Source: Microbacterium flavum
GTDB lineage: Bacteria; Actinomycetota; Actinomycetes; Actinomycetales; Microbacteriaceae
Assembly: GCF_018717645.1 (NCBI RefSeq)
Contig: NZ_JAFLHG010000001.1
Coordinates: 248,001-312,000 of the forward strand
DNA: 64,000 bases
Direction of reading: 5' to 3'
Made by a program: the position numbers and the translations under genes
Notes under the pieces: generated by a model
Database searches by the model: none
The model's input: the letters and a program-made list of their open reading frames with translations, nothing else
What the model was told of the DNA's origin: nothing
In this document: positions 16,075 through 26,891 of the stretch, piece after piece
Numbering within the stretch: the first letter of the stretch is position 1
Layout: each line of letters opens with the position of its first letter

Positions 16075-17607
16075 ATGCCCTCCGCCCGCATCGATCTCGA
16101 TCTCGAGGCTCCTGGTGCCGACGTCTCGCCGCGCCTGTTCGGAACGTTCGTCGAGCACATGGGGCGCTGCGTGACCGATGGCATCCACGAGCCGGGGCAC
16201 CCCGCAGCCGACGAGCAGGGCTTCCGCACCGACGTGCTCGATCTCGTCCGCGAGCTCGGGGCGACCGTCGTGCGCTACCCCGGCGGCAATTTCGTCTCCG
16301 GGTATCGCTGGGAGGACGGGGTCGGGCCGCGCGCGGAGCGCCCCGTCCGTCTGGATGCCGCGTGGCATTCCACCGAGACCAATGCCGTCGGCCTGCACGA
16401 GTTCGCCGACTGGGCGCAGCGCGCCGGCCTCGAGGTGATGGAAGCCGTGAACCTCGGCACGCGCGGTCCCACCGAAGCGGCGGACCTCCTCGAGTACGCC
16501 AACCACCCCGGCGGCACCACGCTCAGCGATCGCCGCCGCGCGCACGGTCGGGAGGAGCCCTTCGGCATCCGGCTGTGGTGCCTCGGGAACGAGATGGACG
16601 GCCCCTGGCAGATCGGCCACAAGACCGCAGACGAGTACGGGCGCATCGCGGCGGAGACCGCGCGTCTCATGCGCTTCATCGATCCCGACATCGAGCTCGT
16701 CGCCGCGGGCAGCTCCAACCACGAGATGCCCACTTACGGGGCGTGGGAGCGTACGGTGCTCCGGCACACCGCGACGCTCGTCGATCACATCTCCGTCCAC
16801 GCGTACTACGAGCAGTCCGGCGACGACGTCGCGAGCTTCCTCGCCTCGGCGGCGCACCTCGACCGCTACCTCGACGAGACGGCGACCATCATCGACGAGG
16901 TGCGCGCGGAACTCGGGATCGAGCGCGCCATCGGGATCAGCGTCGACGAGTGGAACGTTTGGAACCAGACGCGCTGGAACGAGGTCGACAAGCCCCGCGT
17001 GTTCACGGGCGACTGGCCCGTCGCGCCCCGACTGATCGAGGACGAGTACACCGCGACGGATGCCGTCGTCGTGGGCTCGCTCCTCATCTCCCTCCTCCGC
17101 CACGCCGACCGTGTGTCGATGGCCAACCTCGCCCAGCTCGTGAACGTCATCGCCCCGATCCGCACCGAGCCGGGCGGCGCAGCCTGGCGGCAGAGCACGT
17201 TTTTCCCGTTCCGCGACACGGCCGGCGCCGCCCGTGGACGCCTCGTCCCCCTCCGCGTGAGCGCCCCGTCGACACCGACGACCCGCTACGGCGAGGTCCC
17301 CGTCATCGACGCCGCCGCGACGACCGACGGCGACACCCTGGCCCTCTTCCTCGTGCACCGGGGCCTGGCGGCACCCTGCGAGGTACGCGTCCCGCTCCCG
17401 TCGGACGACTGGGGCGGGTCCGACGTCGAGGCCCGCGTCCTGGCGGCGTCGGGCGACGGCGGGTGGACGGCGGTGAACGCCGCCGGGAACGAGGCGGTGC
17501 ACCCGATCCCGCTGACCGTTCGCCGGGACGGCGACGACCTCGTCCTCCTCCTCCCGCCGATCTCCTGGGCGCGCGTCGTCCTCACCCGCTCGAGGAAGAC
17601 GGGGTGA
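16075..17607 (+). CDS. abfA: GH51 alpha-L-arabinofuranosidase
   Basis: Releases terminal alpha-L-arabinofuranose from arabino-oligosaccharides. The 510 residues form a TIM barrel plus C-terminal beta domain, normal for the family. The acid/base is Glu173 in C-L-G-N-E-M-D-G and the nucleophile Glu292 in V-D-E-W-N. Y-P-G-G-N-F (68-73) and the early L-F-G-T-F-V-E-H-M-G are family signatures. There is no signal peptide, so it acts inside the cell on imported oligosaccharides. ATG 16075 was chosen over 16015 because GGAG lies eight bases upstream and the conserved sequence begins there. It is the first enzyme gene after the importer genes and is followed by a GH35 gene. Confidence 0.95.
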   Translation: MPSARIDLDLEAPGADVSPRLFGTFVEHMGRCVTDGIHEPGHPAADEQGFRTDVLDLVRELGATVVRYPGGNFVSGYRWEDGVGPRAERPVRLDAAWHSTETNAVGLHEFADWAQRAGLEVMEAVNLGTRGPTEAADLLEYANHPGGTTLSDRRRAHGREEPFGIRLWCLGNEMDGPWQIGHKTADEYGRIAAETARLMRFIDPDIELVAAGSSNHEMPTYGAWERTVLRHTATLVDHISVHAYYEQSGDDVASFLASAAHLDRYLDETATIIDEVRAELGIERAIGISVDEWNVWNQTRWNEVDKPRVFTGDWPVAPRLIEDEYTATDAVVVGSLLISLLRHADRVSMANLAQLVNVIAPIRTEPGGAAWRQSTFFPFRDTAGAARGRLVPLRVSAPSTPTTRYGEVPVIDAAATTDGDTLALFLVHRGLAAPCEVRVPLPSDDWGGSDVEARVLAASGDGGWTAVNAAGNEAVHPIPLTVRRDGDDLVLLLPPISWARVVLTRSRKTG

Positions 17608-17667
17608 CGCGATGACTCCCGCCGAACCCGAGCCCCTCACGACATCGACACGAAAGCAGCCTCCGAC

Positions 17668-19422
17668 GTGAGCACGTTCACCATCGGCGACGCCGACTTC
17701 CTCCTGGACGGCACGCCGCACCGCATCATCTCCGGCGCCCTCCACTACTTCCGCATCCACCCCGACCAGTGGGCCGACCGCATCCGCAAGGCGCGTCTGA
17801 TGGGGCTCAACACGGTCGAGACCTACGTCGCATGGAACGCGCACGAACCGGTGCGCGGGCAGTGGGATGCCACGGGCTGGAACGACCTCGGCCGCTTCCT
17901 GGACCTCGTCGCCGCCGAGGGGATGCACGCGATCGTGCGGCCCGGGCCGTACATCTGCGCCGAGTGGCACAACGGCGGTCTGCCGGTCTGGCTGACGAGC
18001 ACGCCCGGAATCGGCCTGCGGCGCAGCGAACCGCAGTACCTCGATGCGGTCACCTCCTACCTGCGCCACGTGTACGAGATCGTCGCACCGCGTCAGATCG
18101 ACCGGGGCGGTAACGTCGTCCTGGTCCAGATCGAGAACGAGTACGGCGCCTACGGCTCGGATGCCACCTACCTGCGCGAGCTCGTCCGGGTGACGCGCGA
18201 CGCCGGCATCACGGTACCGCTCACGACCGTCGATCAGCCCGAGCCCGCGATGCTCGCGGGCGGCAGCCTCCCCGAGCTCCATCGGACGGGCTCGTTCGGC
18301 TCGCGCGCCGCCGAGCGCCTCCGCACGCTGCGCGAACACCAGCCCACCGGGCCCCTCATGTGCTCGGAGTTCTGGGACGGCTGGTTCGACTGGTGGGGCG
18401 GCATCCACCACACGACGGATGCCGCCGCATCCGCGACCGAGCTCGACGCCCTGCTCGCCGCCGGGGCATCCGTGAACATCTACATGCTCCACGGGGGGAC
18501 GAATTTCGGTGCGACCAACGGCGCCAACGACAAGGGTCGCTTTGCGCCGATCGTGACGTCCTACGATTACGACGCCCCGCTGGACGAGGCCGGATTCGCC
18601 ACGGAGAAGTTCGAGGCGTTCCGCGCGGTCATCGCGAAGTACGCCGACGTGCCGGAGGAGACCGTGCCGGCCGGGCCTGCCGCGCCGCGCATCGACGTGC
18701 CGCTGACGGCCACCGGCGATTGGGCCACCGGCGGTGCCGCGCCCGGACACTCCGACGTCGCCGAACCGCCGACCTTCGAGGATCTCGGGCACCTCGGACC
18801 GCTCGTGCGCTACGACATCGCCCTCCCCGAGGTCGCGTTCTGCGACGCGGATGCTGCCGTCCTGCGCGTCGCCGAGGCGCGCGACCTGGTGTGGGTCGCG
18901 GTCGACGGTCGCCCCGTCGGCCGACTGTCGCGTGCCCTCCACGAGCGGGCGCTCGCGCTCCCCCGCGGCCGGCACCTGACACTTCTCGTCGAGGATCAGG
19001 GCCGGGTCAACTACGACCACCGCCTCGGCGAGCCCAAGGGCGTCATCGCGCCGGTCACCCTCGGCGGGCGCGCGCTGCGCGGATGGCGCGCGGCGGCCAT
19101 CGACCTCCCCTCCGCCGCCGCCCGCGCCGTCTCCGCGGCGCCCGGGTCATCAGCCGGGCGCACGGCGCTGCGCGGCGAGGTCACGTTGGATGAGGCATCC
19201 GACCTGTTCCTCGACACGTCAGGCTGGGCGAAGGGCTACGCCTTCGTGAACGGCTTCTTCCTCGGACGGTACTGGTCCTCCGGCCCGCAGCGCACGCTGT
19301 ACGTCCCGGCGCCCGTGACGCGCGCGGGTGTGAACGAGATCGTCGTGCTCGAGCTGGAGCAGGCCGTCGACCTCACAGCGCGGTTCGTCGCCGCGCCCGA
19401 GCTCGGGCCCCGTGAAGAGTGA
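17668..19422 (+). CDS. GH35 beta-galactosidase
   Basis: A 584-residue enzyme that removes beta-linked galactose. The GH35 barrel is clear: I-S-G-A-L-H-Y-F-R (21-29), R-P-G-P-Y-I-C-A-E-W (91-100), acid/base Glu158 in I-E-N-E-Y-G and nucleophile Glu234 in S-E-F-W-D-G-W. Y-M-L-H-G-G-T-N-F-G follows. The C-terminal third holds the beta-sandwich domains (G-R-Y-W near the end). There is no signal peptide, so galactosides are cut in the cytoplasm. It starts with GTG 17668, with only a weak ribosome-binding site. It follows abfA and precedes galE, so released galactose can enter the Leloir pathway at once. Confidence 0.95.
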   Translation: MSTFTIGDADFLLDGTPHRIISGALHYFRIHPDQWADRIRKARLMGLNTVETYVAWNAHEPVRGQWDATGWNDLGRFLDLVAAEGMHAIVRPGPYICAEWHNGGLPVWLTSTPGIGLRRSEPQYLDAVTSYLRHVYEIVAPRQIDRGGNVVLVQIENEYGAYGSDATYLRELVRVTRDAGITVPLTTVDQPEPAMLAGGSLPELHRTGSFGSRAAERLRTLREHQPTGPLMCSEFWDGWFDWWGGIHHTTDAAASATELDALLAAGASVNIYMLHGGTNFGATNGANDKGRFAPIVTSYDYDAPLDEAGFATEKFEAFRAVIAKYADVPEETVPAGPAAPRIDVPLTATGDWATGGAAPGHSDVAEPPTFEDLGHLGPLVRYDIALPEVAFCDADAAVLRVAEARDLVWVAVDGRPVGRLSRALHERALALPRGRHLTLLVEDQGRVNYDHRLGEPKGVIAPVTLGGRALRGWRAAAIDLPSAAARAVSAAPGSSAGRTALRGEVTLDEASDLFLDTSGWAKGYAFVNGFFLGRYWSSGPQRTLYVPAPVTRAGVNEIVVLELEQAVDLTARFVAAPELGPREE

Positions 19423-19450
19423 GCCGGACGGATCGGGCAGGATGGACGAC

Positions 19451-20434
19451 ATGACGACATGGCTGGTGACCGGCGGAGCGGGATACATCGGCGCGCACGT
19501 GGTGCGCGCGCTGCAGGCGGCGGGCATCGCCCCGGTCGTCGTGGACGACCTGTCGAGCGGCCACGCGTCGTTCGTCCCCGCGGACGTGCCCCTCGTCGAG
19601 GCGACGATCCTGCACCGCGGCCTGCTGGCCGACACGCTCCGCGCGCACGAGGCGACCGGCGTCATCCACGTCGCGGGCTTCAAGTACGCCGGAGTGTCGG
19701 TGCAGCGCCCTCTGCACACCTACGAGCAGAACGTCGAGGGAACGCGCGTCGTGCTTGGCGCGATGGCGGATGCCGGTGTCCACAACATCGTCTTCTCCTC
19801 CTCCGCCGCCGTCTACGGCACACCCGACGTACCGCTCGTGACGGAGGACCTGCCCAAGCGCCCCGCCTCCCCCTACGGCGAATCGAAGCTCATCGGTGAA
19901 TGGCTACTGCGCGACCAGGGCGTCGCCACGGCATCCTCCGACGCACCGCTCCGGCACACGTCGCTGCGCTACTTCAACGTCGTGGGGTCGGCCGATTCGT
20001 CGGTGTACGACACGAGCCCGCACAACCTGTTCCCCATCGTGTTCGAGAAGCTCCTCGCCGGTGAGACACCGCAGATCAACGGTGACGACTACGACACCCC
20101 CGACGGCACGAACGTCCGCGACTACGTCCACGTCGGCGACATCGCCGCCGCCCATGTCGTGGCTGCGCAGCGCCTGGAGTCGGGGCAGGCGATCGAGGCC
20201 GCGTACAACCTCGGCTCGCAGAACGGGCTCAGTGTCCGCGAGATCATGGATGCCATGGCCCGCGTCACCGGCATCCCGTTCACGCCGGCGATCGGGCCAC
20301 GTCGCGCGGGCGACCCCGACCGCATCGTCGCGACCGGCGAGCTCGCCGCGCGCGACCTCGACTGGCGCAACCGGTACACCGTCGACGAGATGGTTCGCAC
20401 GGGATGGGAAGCCCGCCGCGCGGCCCAGGCCTGA
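19451..20434 (+). CDS. galE: UDP-glucose 4-epimerase
   Basis: Interconverts UDP-galactose and UDP-glucose. The 327 residues form an extended short-chain dehydrogenase fold: the NAD-binding G-G-A-G-Y-I-G (8-14) and the catalytic Y-x-x-x-K at Tyr142/Lys146, with Ser in F-S-S-S-A-A-V-Y-G. The Leloir-type C-terminal blocks G-T-x-V-R-D-Y-V-H and Y-N-L-G are present. ATG 19451 is preferred over 19442: AGGA lies nine bases upstream and the protein starts M-T-T-W-L-V-T-G-G. It follows the GH35 gene in the same direction and ends facing the second LacI gene; galT and galK lie just beyond that regulator. Confidence 0.95.
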   Translation: MTTWLVTGGAGYIGAHVVRALQAAGIAPVVVDDLSSGHASFVPADVPLVEATILHRGLLADTLRAHEATGVIHVAGFKYAGVSVQRPLHTYEQNVEGTRVVLGAMADAGVHNIVFSSSAAVYGTPDVPLVTEDLPKRPASPYGESKLIGEWLLRDQGVATASSDAPLRHTSLRYFNVVGSADSSVYDTSPHNLFPIVFEKLLAGETPQINGDDYDTPDGTNVRDYVHVGDIAAAHVVAAQRLESGQAIEAAYNLGSQNGLSVREIMDAMARVTGIPFTPAIGPRRAGDPDRIVATGELAARDLDWRNRYTVDEMVRTGWEARRAAQA

Positions 20435-20529
20435 CGCGACCCGTCCCGCGGCGCGGGGGCGCCCATCCTCGGCAGCTCTCCGCCCGCCCTCCGCAGCCCT
20501 CCGCCCCCGCGGAGTGTCGAAAAGAACCG

Positions 20530-20589
20530 CCGAGTGTCCAGGACACGCGGAGGGTGGGCGGCCCGAACCCGCGCGTCCTGGACACTCGG
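20530..20589. repeat. Long inverted repeat between convergent genes
   Basis: The arms at 20530-20549 (CCGAGTGTCCAGGACACGCG) and 20570-20589 match with one mismatch and enclose 20 bases. Each arm contains the inner palindrome GTGTCC-GGACAC, complete in both. It lies between galE and the convergent LacI gene and could end transcription from both sides. It also resembles a mobile or dispersed palindromic element. No gene is visible in the 173-base gap. Confidence 0.65.
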
Positions 20590-20607
20590 GCGGTGCGCGA
20601 CGCGCCC

Positions 20608-21624
20608 TCAGGCGCTGTCGCGGACGATCAGGGTCGGCGTCAGGAGGACGGGGATGCCGGGTCCGCCCTCGATGAGGTCGATCACGGCGGCGACGGCAAC
20701 CTCGCCGAGGGCGTCGAAGTCCTGACGGACGGTCGTCAGCGGAGGGCGGTAATCCGCGGCATCCGCCACGTCGTCGAATCCGACGACGGCCACATCCTCC
20801 GGCACCCGCCGACCGGCCTCGGCGAGCGCTCGGAGTGCGCCGAGCGCCATCTGGTCATTGGCGGCGAAGAGGGCGGTGGCGTCGTCGGGCAGGGCGCGCA
20901 CGACCTCATGACCCGAGGCGGCGGTCCACTGGCCGCGCACCACGGCGGGTACCGGACGGCCGGCCCCGGTGAGAGCGTCGCGCCAGCCGCGTTCGCGCTC
21001 GCGCGCAGCGAACGATCCGGCCGGGCCGGCCAGATGATGGACGGTCGCGTGGCCGGCGGAGAGGAGGTGGGCGGTCGCCGCCGCGGCGCCGCGGGCGTGA
21101 TCGGTCTGCACGGTGAGATAGCGCCGCGCGAGCGCGAGCCGATCGTCCGGTGGTGAATCGACGACGACGACGGCGAGTCCGGGCGGGACGTCGAGGCCCC
21201 GCGCGAGGGCGGTCGCCTCGTTGAGGATGACGGCCCCATCCACACCCTGGTCGTGCAGGCGTGCGAACCCGGCGGCGACCGAGTCGCGACCCGAGGCCAC
21301 GACGACCGCGAGGGCGAACCCGCGGTCGGATGCCGCATCGGCGATCGCCTGGAGCATCCGCGAGTTGCCCACCGCTGTGAGGTTCGACACGATCAGCCCG
21401 ATGGTGTCGGTGCGGCCGGTGCGCAGGGCACGCGCGGCGTGATGGATGCGGTAGCCGAGGTCGTCCATCGCGGCCTCGACCCGCGCGCGGGTGGCGGGGT
21501 CGACTCGCGGAGAGTCGTTCACGACGCGCGAAACGGTCTGCGACGAGACCCCCGCGACGGCGGCGACATCCGCCATCGACACGCGTCGCCGCCCGCTCGA
21601 CGCGTCGGGTCGCCCTGTCGTCAT
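20608..21624 (-). CDS. LacI-family regulator of galTK
   Basis: A 338-residue repressor with a LacI helix-turn-helix (M-A-D-V-A-A-V-A-G-V-S-S-Q-T-V-S-R-V-V-N) and an effector domain ending V-V-G-F-D-D and P-P-L-T-T-V-R-Q. It is paralogous to the LacI at 11550 throughout, including the shared G-N-S-R segment near residue 75. ATG 21624 follows GGAGGAG at eight bases. It is divergent from galT, whose -35 box lies inside a palindrome related to the operators at 12631-12680. It probably represses galTK and perhaps also the importer/glycosidase operon. Confidence 0.93.
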   Translation of the reverse strand: MTTGRPDASSGRRRVSMADVAAVAGVSSQTVSRVVNDSPRVDPATRARVEAAMDDLGYRIHHAARALRTGRTDTIGLIVSNLTAVGNSRMLQAIADAASDRGFALAVVVASGRDSVAAGFARLHDQGVDGAVILNEATALARGLDVPPGLAVVVVDSPPDDRLALARRYLTVQTDHARGAAAATAHLLSAGHATVHHLAGPAGSFAARERERGWRDALTGAGRPVPAVVRGQWTAASGHEVVRALPDDATALFAANDQMALGALRALAEAGRRVPEDVAVVGFDDVADAADYRPPLTTVRQDFDALGEVAVAAVIDLIEGGPGIPVLLTPTLIVRDSA

Positions 21625-21649
21625 GATCAAAACTCCTCCACATCAAGAT

Positions 21650-21665
21650 GTGTTGACGATAACAC
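21650..21665. promoter_or_regulatory. LacI operator in front of galT
   Basis: GTGTTGACGATAACAC has inverted arms GTGTT/AACAC and matches operator O2 (12665-12680) at 11 of 16 positions, including TGTT, ACG and AACA. It covers the galT -35 box. Confidence 0.7.
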
Positions 21666-21682
21666 GGCATGTGAGTTACCGT
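21653..21682 (+). promoter_or_regulatory. galT promoter
   Basis: TTGACG (21653-21658) and TACCGT (21677-21682) are 18 bases apart. The predicted start point falls on the GTG at 21689, six bases before the ATG 21695, so the mRNA is leaderless or nearly so. Confidence 0.6.
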
Positions 21683-21694
21683 GTGATCGTGAAC

Positions 21695-22866
21695 ATGACG
21701 GAGCTTCGCATCGAGGACCTGCCCGCGCACCACCTCGGCGCGGGAGTCGTCAAACGCACCACGCTGCTCGCCGATGGGCGCGAGCTGATCTACTTCGACG
21801 ACGCCGACACCACCCTGGGTTCATCCCGCGCGGTGGACGCCCGGGGCCTGGACCCGCGGCCCGCCACTGCGTCGATGCGGCAGGATGTCCTCACCGGCGA
21901 CTGGATTTCCATCGCTGCGGCGCGCCAGAATCGCGCCTTCCTCCCCCCTGCCGAGCTCGACCCCCTCGCCCCGCAGACCCCGCTGAATCCGTCGGAGATC
22001 CCGTCCCGCTACGACGTCGCCGTGTTCGAGAACCGCTCGCCGTCCTTCGGCCCCGCGCTCGCGGAGGCGATCGGTGGCGCGCCCGCCGCGGCCGACCCTC
22101 CCCGCGACCTCGAGGATCTCGCGCATCCGGGCCTCGGCCGCACCCGCACGAGCGTCGGGCGATGCGAGGTGGTCTGCTTCTCCCCCGCGCACGCCGGCTC
22201 GTTCGGCACCCAGAGCCCCTCACGCGCCCGCACCGTGATCGAGGCATGGGCCGACCGCACCGCCGCCCTCTCGGAGCTCCCCGGCATCCAGCAGGTGTTC
22301 CCGTTCGAGAACCGAGGCGAGGAGATCGGCGTCACGCTCCATCACCCGCACGGGCAGATCTACGCCTACCCGTACGTCACTCCGCGCACCCAACGGCTGC
22401 TGGACGCGATCGATCGCACGAGCCCGGACCTGTTCGAGCGCATCCTCGCGTTCGAGCAGGCGGGACCCCGCGTCGTGCTGCGCGGCGAGCACTTCACCGC
22501 GTTCGTCCCGTTCGCGGCTCGGTGGCCGGTCGAGGTGCATGTCCTGCCCCATCGGCACGTTCCGGACATCGCCGCCCTGACGAATGCCGAGCGCGACGAG
22601 CTCGCCCCGTTCTACCTGCGACTTCTGCGCGGAGTGGACGCGCTGTACAGCACGCCCACGCCGTACATCGCCGCGTGGCACCAGGCGCCGGTGAATGTGG
22701 GGCGCGCCGCCGTGCGGCTCAGCCTGCAGCTGACGAGTCCGCGCCGCGCCGCCGACAAGCTGAAGTACCTCGCCGGCTCGGAAGCGGCGATGGGGGCGTG
22801 GATCGGCGACGTCCCCCCGGAGACCGCCGCCGAGCGGCTCCGCGACGCCGTCGAAGGAGTGCAGCT

Positions 22867-22870
<4 letters not shown>
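21695..22870 (+). CDS. galT: Galactose-1-phosphate uridylyltransferase
   Basis: Transfers UMP between UDP-glucose and galactose 1-phosphate. The 391 residues carry the catalytic H-P-H-G-Q (217-221; His219 is the nucleophile) in the block T-L-H-H-P-H-G-Q-I-Y-A-Y-P, and a second HIT-like half with P-V-E-V-H-V-L-P-H-R-H. The usual zinc motif C-P-x-C-P near residue 90 is replaced by D-P-L-A-P, so this copy lacks that structural zinc site. Start: ATG 21695, or in-frame GTG 21689 if the transcript is leaderless. It overlaps galK by four bases (GTGA). Confidence 0.94.
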
Positions 22871-24974
<2,104 letters not shown>

Positions 24975-24983
24975 GCCGCTCCG

Positions 24984-25817
24984 TCAGCCGGGGAGGGTGA
25001 CGAGCGCATCCGGGAGGCGACGCCGCATGACGGCGATCGCCTCCGGGTTGTCGTCGACGAGGGTGGCGTGCCGGCCGAGGCGAGACGCGACCGCACCGGT
25101 CGTGCCGCTCCCGGCGAAGAGATCGAGCACCCGGTCGCCGGGGCGGCTCGAGGCCTGCACCATCCGCCGGACGATCCCCTCGGGCTTCTGCGTCGGATAC
25201 CCGGTCCGTTCTGCTCCGGTCGTGGGGACGATCGTGTGCCACCAGACGTCGGTGGGGAGCTTCCCCCGCTCCGCCTTCTCCGCGGTGACGAGGCCGGGCG
25301 CCATGTACGGCTCACGGTCCACGGCGTCCGAGTCGAACCAGTACCGGGCGGGGTCCTTCACGTAGACGAGGATCGTGTCGTGCTTGGTCGGCCACCGCCG
25401 CTTCGTCTTGGCACCGTAGTCGTACGCCCACACGATCTCGTTGAGGAAGCAGTCGCGTCCGAACAGGGCGTCGAGCAGCACCTTGGCGTAGTGCGCCTCG
25501 CGGTAGTCCAGGTGCAGGTAGAGGGTTCCGTCGGCGGCGAGCACGCGCCACGCCTCGCGCAGTCGCGGCTCGAGGAAGTCCCAGTAATCGTCGAACCGGT
25601 CGTCGTAGACGCGCAGGTCCTCGCGCAGCCGCGCGTACCCCGCGCCACGGAATCCGGTCTGGGTCGCGCGGTCCCCCAGCCGCGGGGCTGTCGCCGACGT
25701 CCGGGTGCGCGCCCGCCCCGTGTTGAACGGCGGGTCCAGATACACGAGCGTGAACGCGGCATCCGGCAGCCCCTGCGCGACCGCGAGGCTGTCGCCGTGG
25801 ACGATCTCGACGGTCAC
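24984..25817 (-). CDS. Solitary DNA methyltransferase (N6-adenine/N4-cytosine, beta order)
   Basis: About 277 residues. The catalytic D-P-P-F motif is at 28-31 and the AdoMet-binding F-A-G-S-G-T-T-G near 234-241. Motif IV before motif I is the order of beta-class amino-methyltransferases. Y-P-T-Q-K-P, also typical, precedes motif I. No restriction endonuclease or specificity gene lies nearby, so it is solitary, perhaps epigenetic or a relic. GTG 25817 overlaps the stop of the lipoate ligase gene (GTGA); an upstream GTG at 25835 is also possible. The recognition sequence cannot be predicted. Confidence 0.88.
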   Translation of the reverse strand: MTVEIVHGDSLAVAQGLPDAAFTLVYLDPPFNTGRARTRTSATAPRLGDRATQTGFRGAGYARLREDLRVYDDRFDDYWDFLEPRLREAWRVLAADGTLYLHLDYREAHYAKVLLDALFGRDCFLNEIVWAYDYGAKTKRRWPTKHDTILVYVKDPARYWFDSDAVDREPYMAPGLVTAEKAERGKLPTDVWWHTIVPTTGAERTGYPTQKPEGIVRRMVQASSRPGDRVLDLFAGSGTTGAVASRLGRHATLVDDNPEAIAVMRRRLPDALVTLPG

Positions 25818-26863
25818 GGCACGCGGTGCAGCCACGCGTCCGAGGCGAACTTGGACTCAGCCAGCTCTTCGGCCTCGGCGTATTCCGCTTCCGTGATATG
25901 ACCGGGCTGCGCGCCGTACAGGTTCGCGAACGTCTCCTTCAGGCGCTCGATGATGGCCTCCCGCGGAAGGCCGGTCTGCGCCCGCAGCGGGTCGACGCGC
26001 TTGGCGGCGGAGGTCGTGCCCTTGTCGCTGAGCTTCTCGCGCCCGATGCGCAGCACTTCGGTCATCACCTGGCCGTCCATGTCGTAGGACATGGTCGCGT
26101 GGTGGAGCACACCTCCGCCGGCGAGCCGCTTCTGCGCTGCGCCGCCGATCTTCCCCTTCGGCGACGCGATGTCGTTGAGCGGCTGATACGTCGCCTCCAC
26201 GCCGAGCGAGCGCAGCGCCTGCAGCACCCAGTCGTCGAGGAACGCGTAGGAGTCGGCGAACGTCATCCCCGCGACCAGGGATGCCGGCACGTACAGCGAG
26301 TACGTGACGATCGACCCTGCGCCCATCATCATCGCGCCGCCGCCCGAGATCCGTCGGACGACGTCGTACCCGTGCCGGGCCGCGCCCTCGGGATCGACCT
26401 CGTTGCGGTACGACTGGAACGACCCGATGACGACGGCGGACTCGTTCCACTCCCAGATGCGCAGGGTGGGGTTGCGCAGTCCCGCGCCGACCCGAGCCGT
26501 CAGGACCTCGTCCAGAGCGAGGTTCATCCGCGGCGAGACGGCTCCCTCGTGGATGATCTCCCACGTGAAGTCCTTCCAGCCCGGCGCCGTGACGAGCGCG
26601 CGGCGCACCGCGGTGCCCACCGACTCGGGCGTGAACCCCAGCAGCTGCGCGCCCTCGGGGAGGGCGTCGCGGACGGCCGCGGCGATGCCGGAGGCATCCG
26701 TCTCGACGGGAAGTCCGTTCACCGCGGCATCGATGTCCGCCAGGGCGTCGTCGGGCTCGAGGAAGAAGTCTCCGGCGAGATGGAACCGGGCGATGCGACC
26801 GCCCTCCACCTCGAGGTCGACGACGACGAGCTTCCCGCCCGGAACCTTGTACTCCCCGTGCAT
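25814..26863 (-). CDS. lplA: Lipoate-protein ligase family protein
   Basis: Expected to activate lipoate (or octanoate) and attach it to E2 or GcvH proteins. The 349 residues start with about 90 that look like the lipoate-ligase accessory (C-terminal-type) domain placed first. The catalytic LplA/LipB fold follows: R-R-I-S-G-G-G (170-176) and the lipoyl-binding Lys238 in G-K-I-G-G, followed by Q-K-R. The accessory-first order is known in some LplA proteins. There is no proper ribosome-binding site; TAGGCT (26875-26870) ends six bases before ATG 26863, so it is probably leaderless. The methyltransferase gene is coupled downstream. Confidence 0.88.
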   Translation of the reverse strand: MHGEYKVPGGKLVVVDLEVEGGRIARFHLAGDFFLEPDDALADIDAAVNGLPVETDASGIAAAVRDALPEGAQLLGFTPESVGTAVRRALVTAPGWKDFTWEIIHEGAVSPRMNLALDEVLTARVGAGLRNPTLRIWEWNESAVVIGSFQSYRNEVDPEGAARHGYDVVRRISGGGAMMMGAGSIVTYSLYVPASLVAGMTFADSYAFLDDWVLQALRSLGVEATYQPLNDIASPKGKIGGAAQKRLAGGGVLHHATMSYDMDGQVMTEVLRIGREKLSDKGTTSAAKRVDPLRAQTGLPREAIIERLKETFANLYGAQPGHITEAEYAEAEELAESKFASDAWLHRVP

Positions 26864-26869
26864 GCTCCC

Positions 26870-26875
26870 AGCCTA
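26870..26875 (-). promoter_or_regulatory. -10 box of lplA (leaderless)
   Basis: TAGGCT on the minus strand, six bases before the start codon. No convincing -35 box. Confidence 0.5.
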
Positions 26876-26891
26876 GGCGCGCGGCGGCCGT

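Noticed and set aside
14785..19020. A 1411-codon open frame on the minus strand
   Set aside because: It lies opposite the binding protein, GH51 and GH35 genes, has the His/Gly/Arg/Glu bias of antisense frames in GC-rich DNA and no protein family marks.
24984..25817. Restriction-modification system
   Set aside because: The methyltransferase has no endonuclease or specificity gene beside it; neighbours are lplA and an alpha/beta hydrolase.
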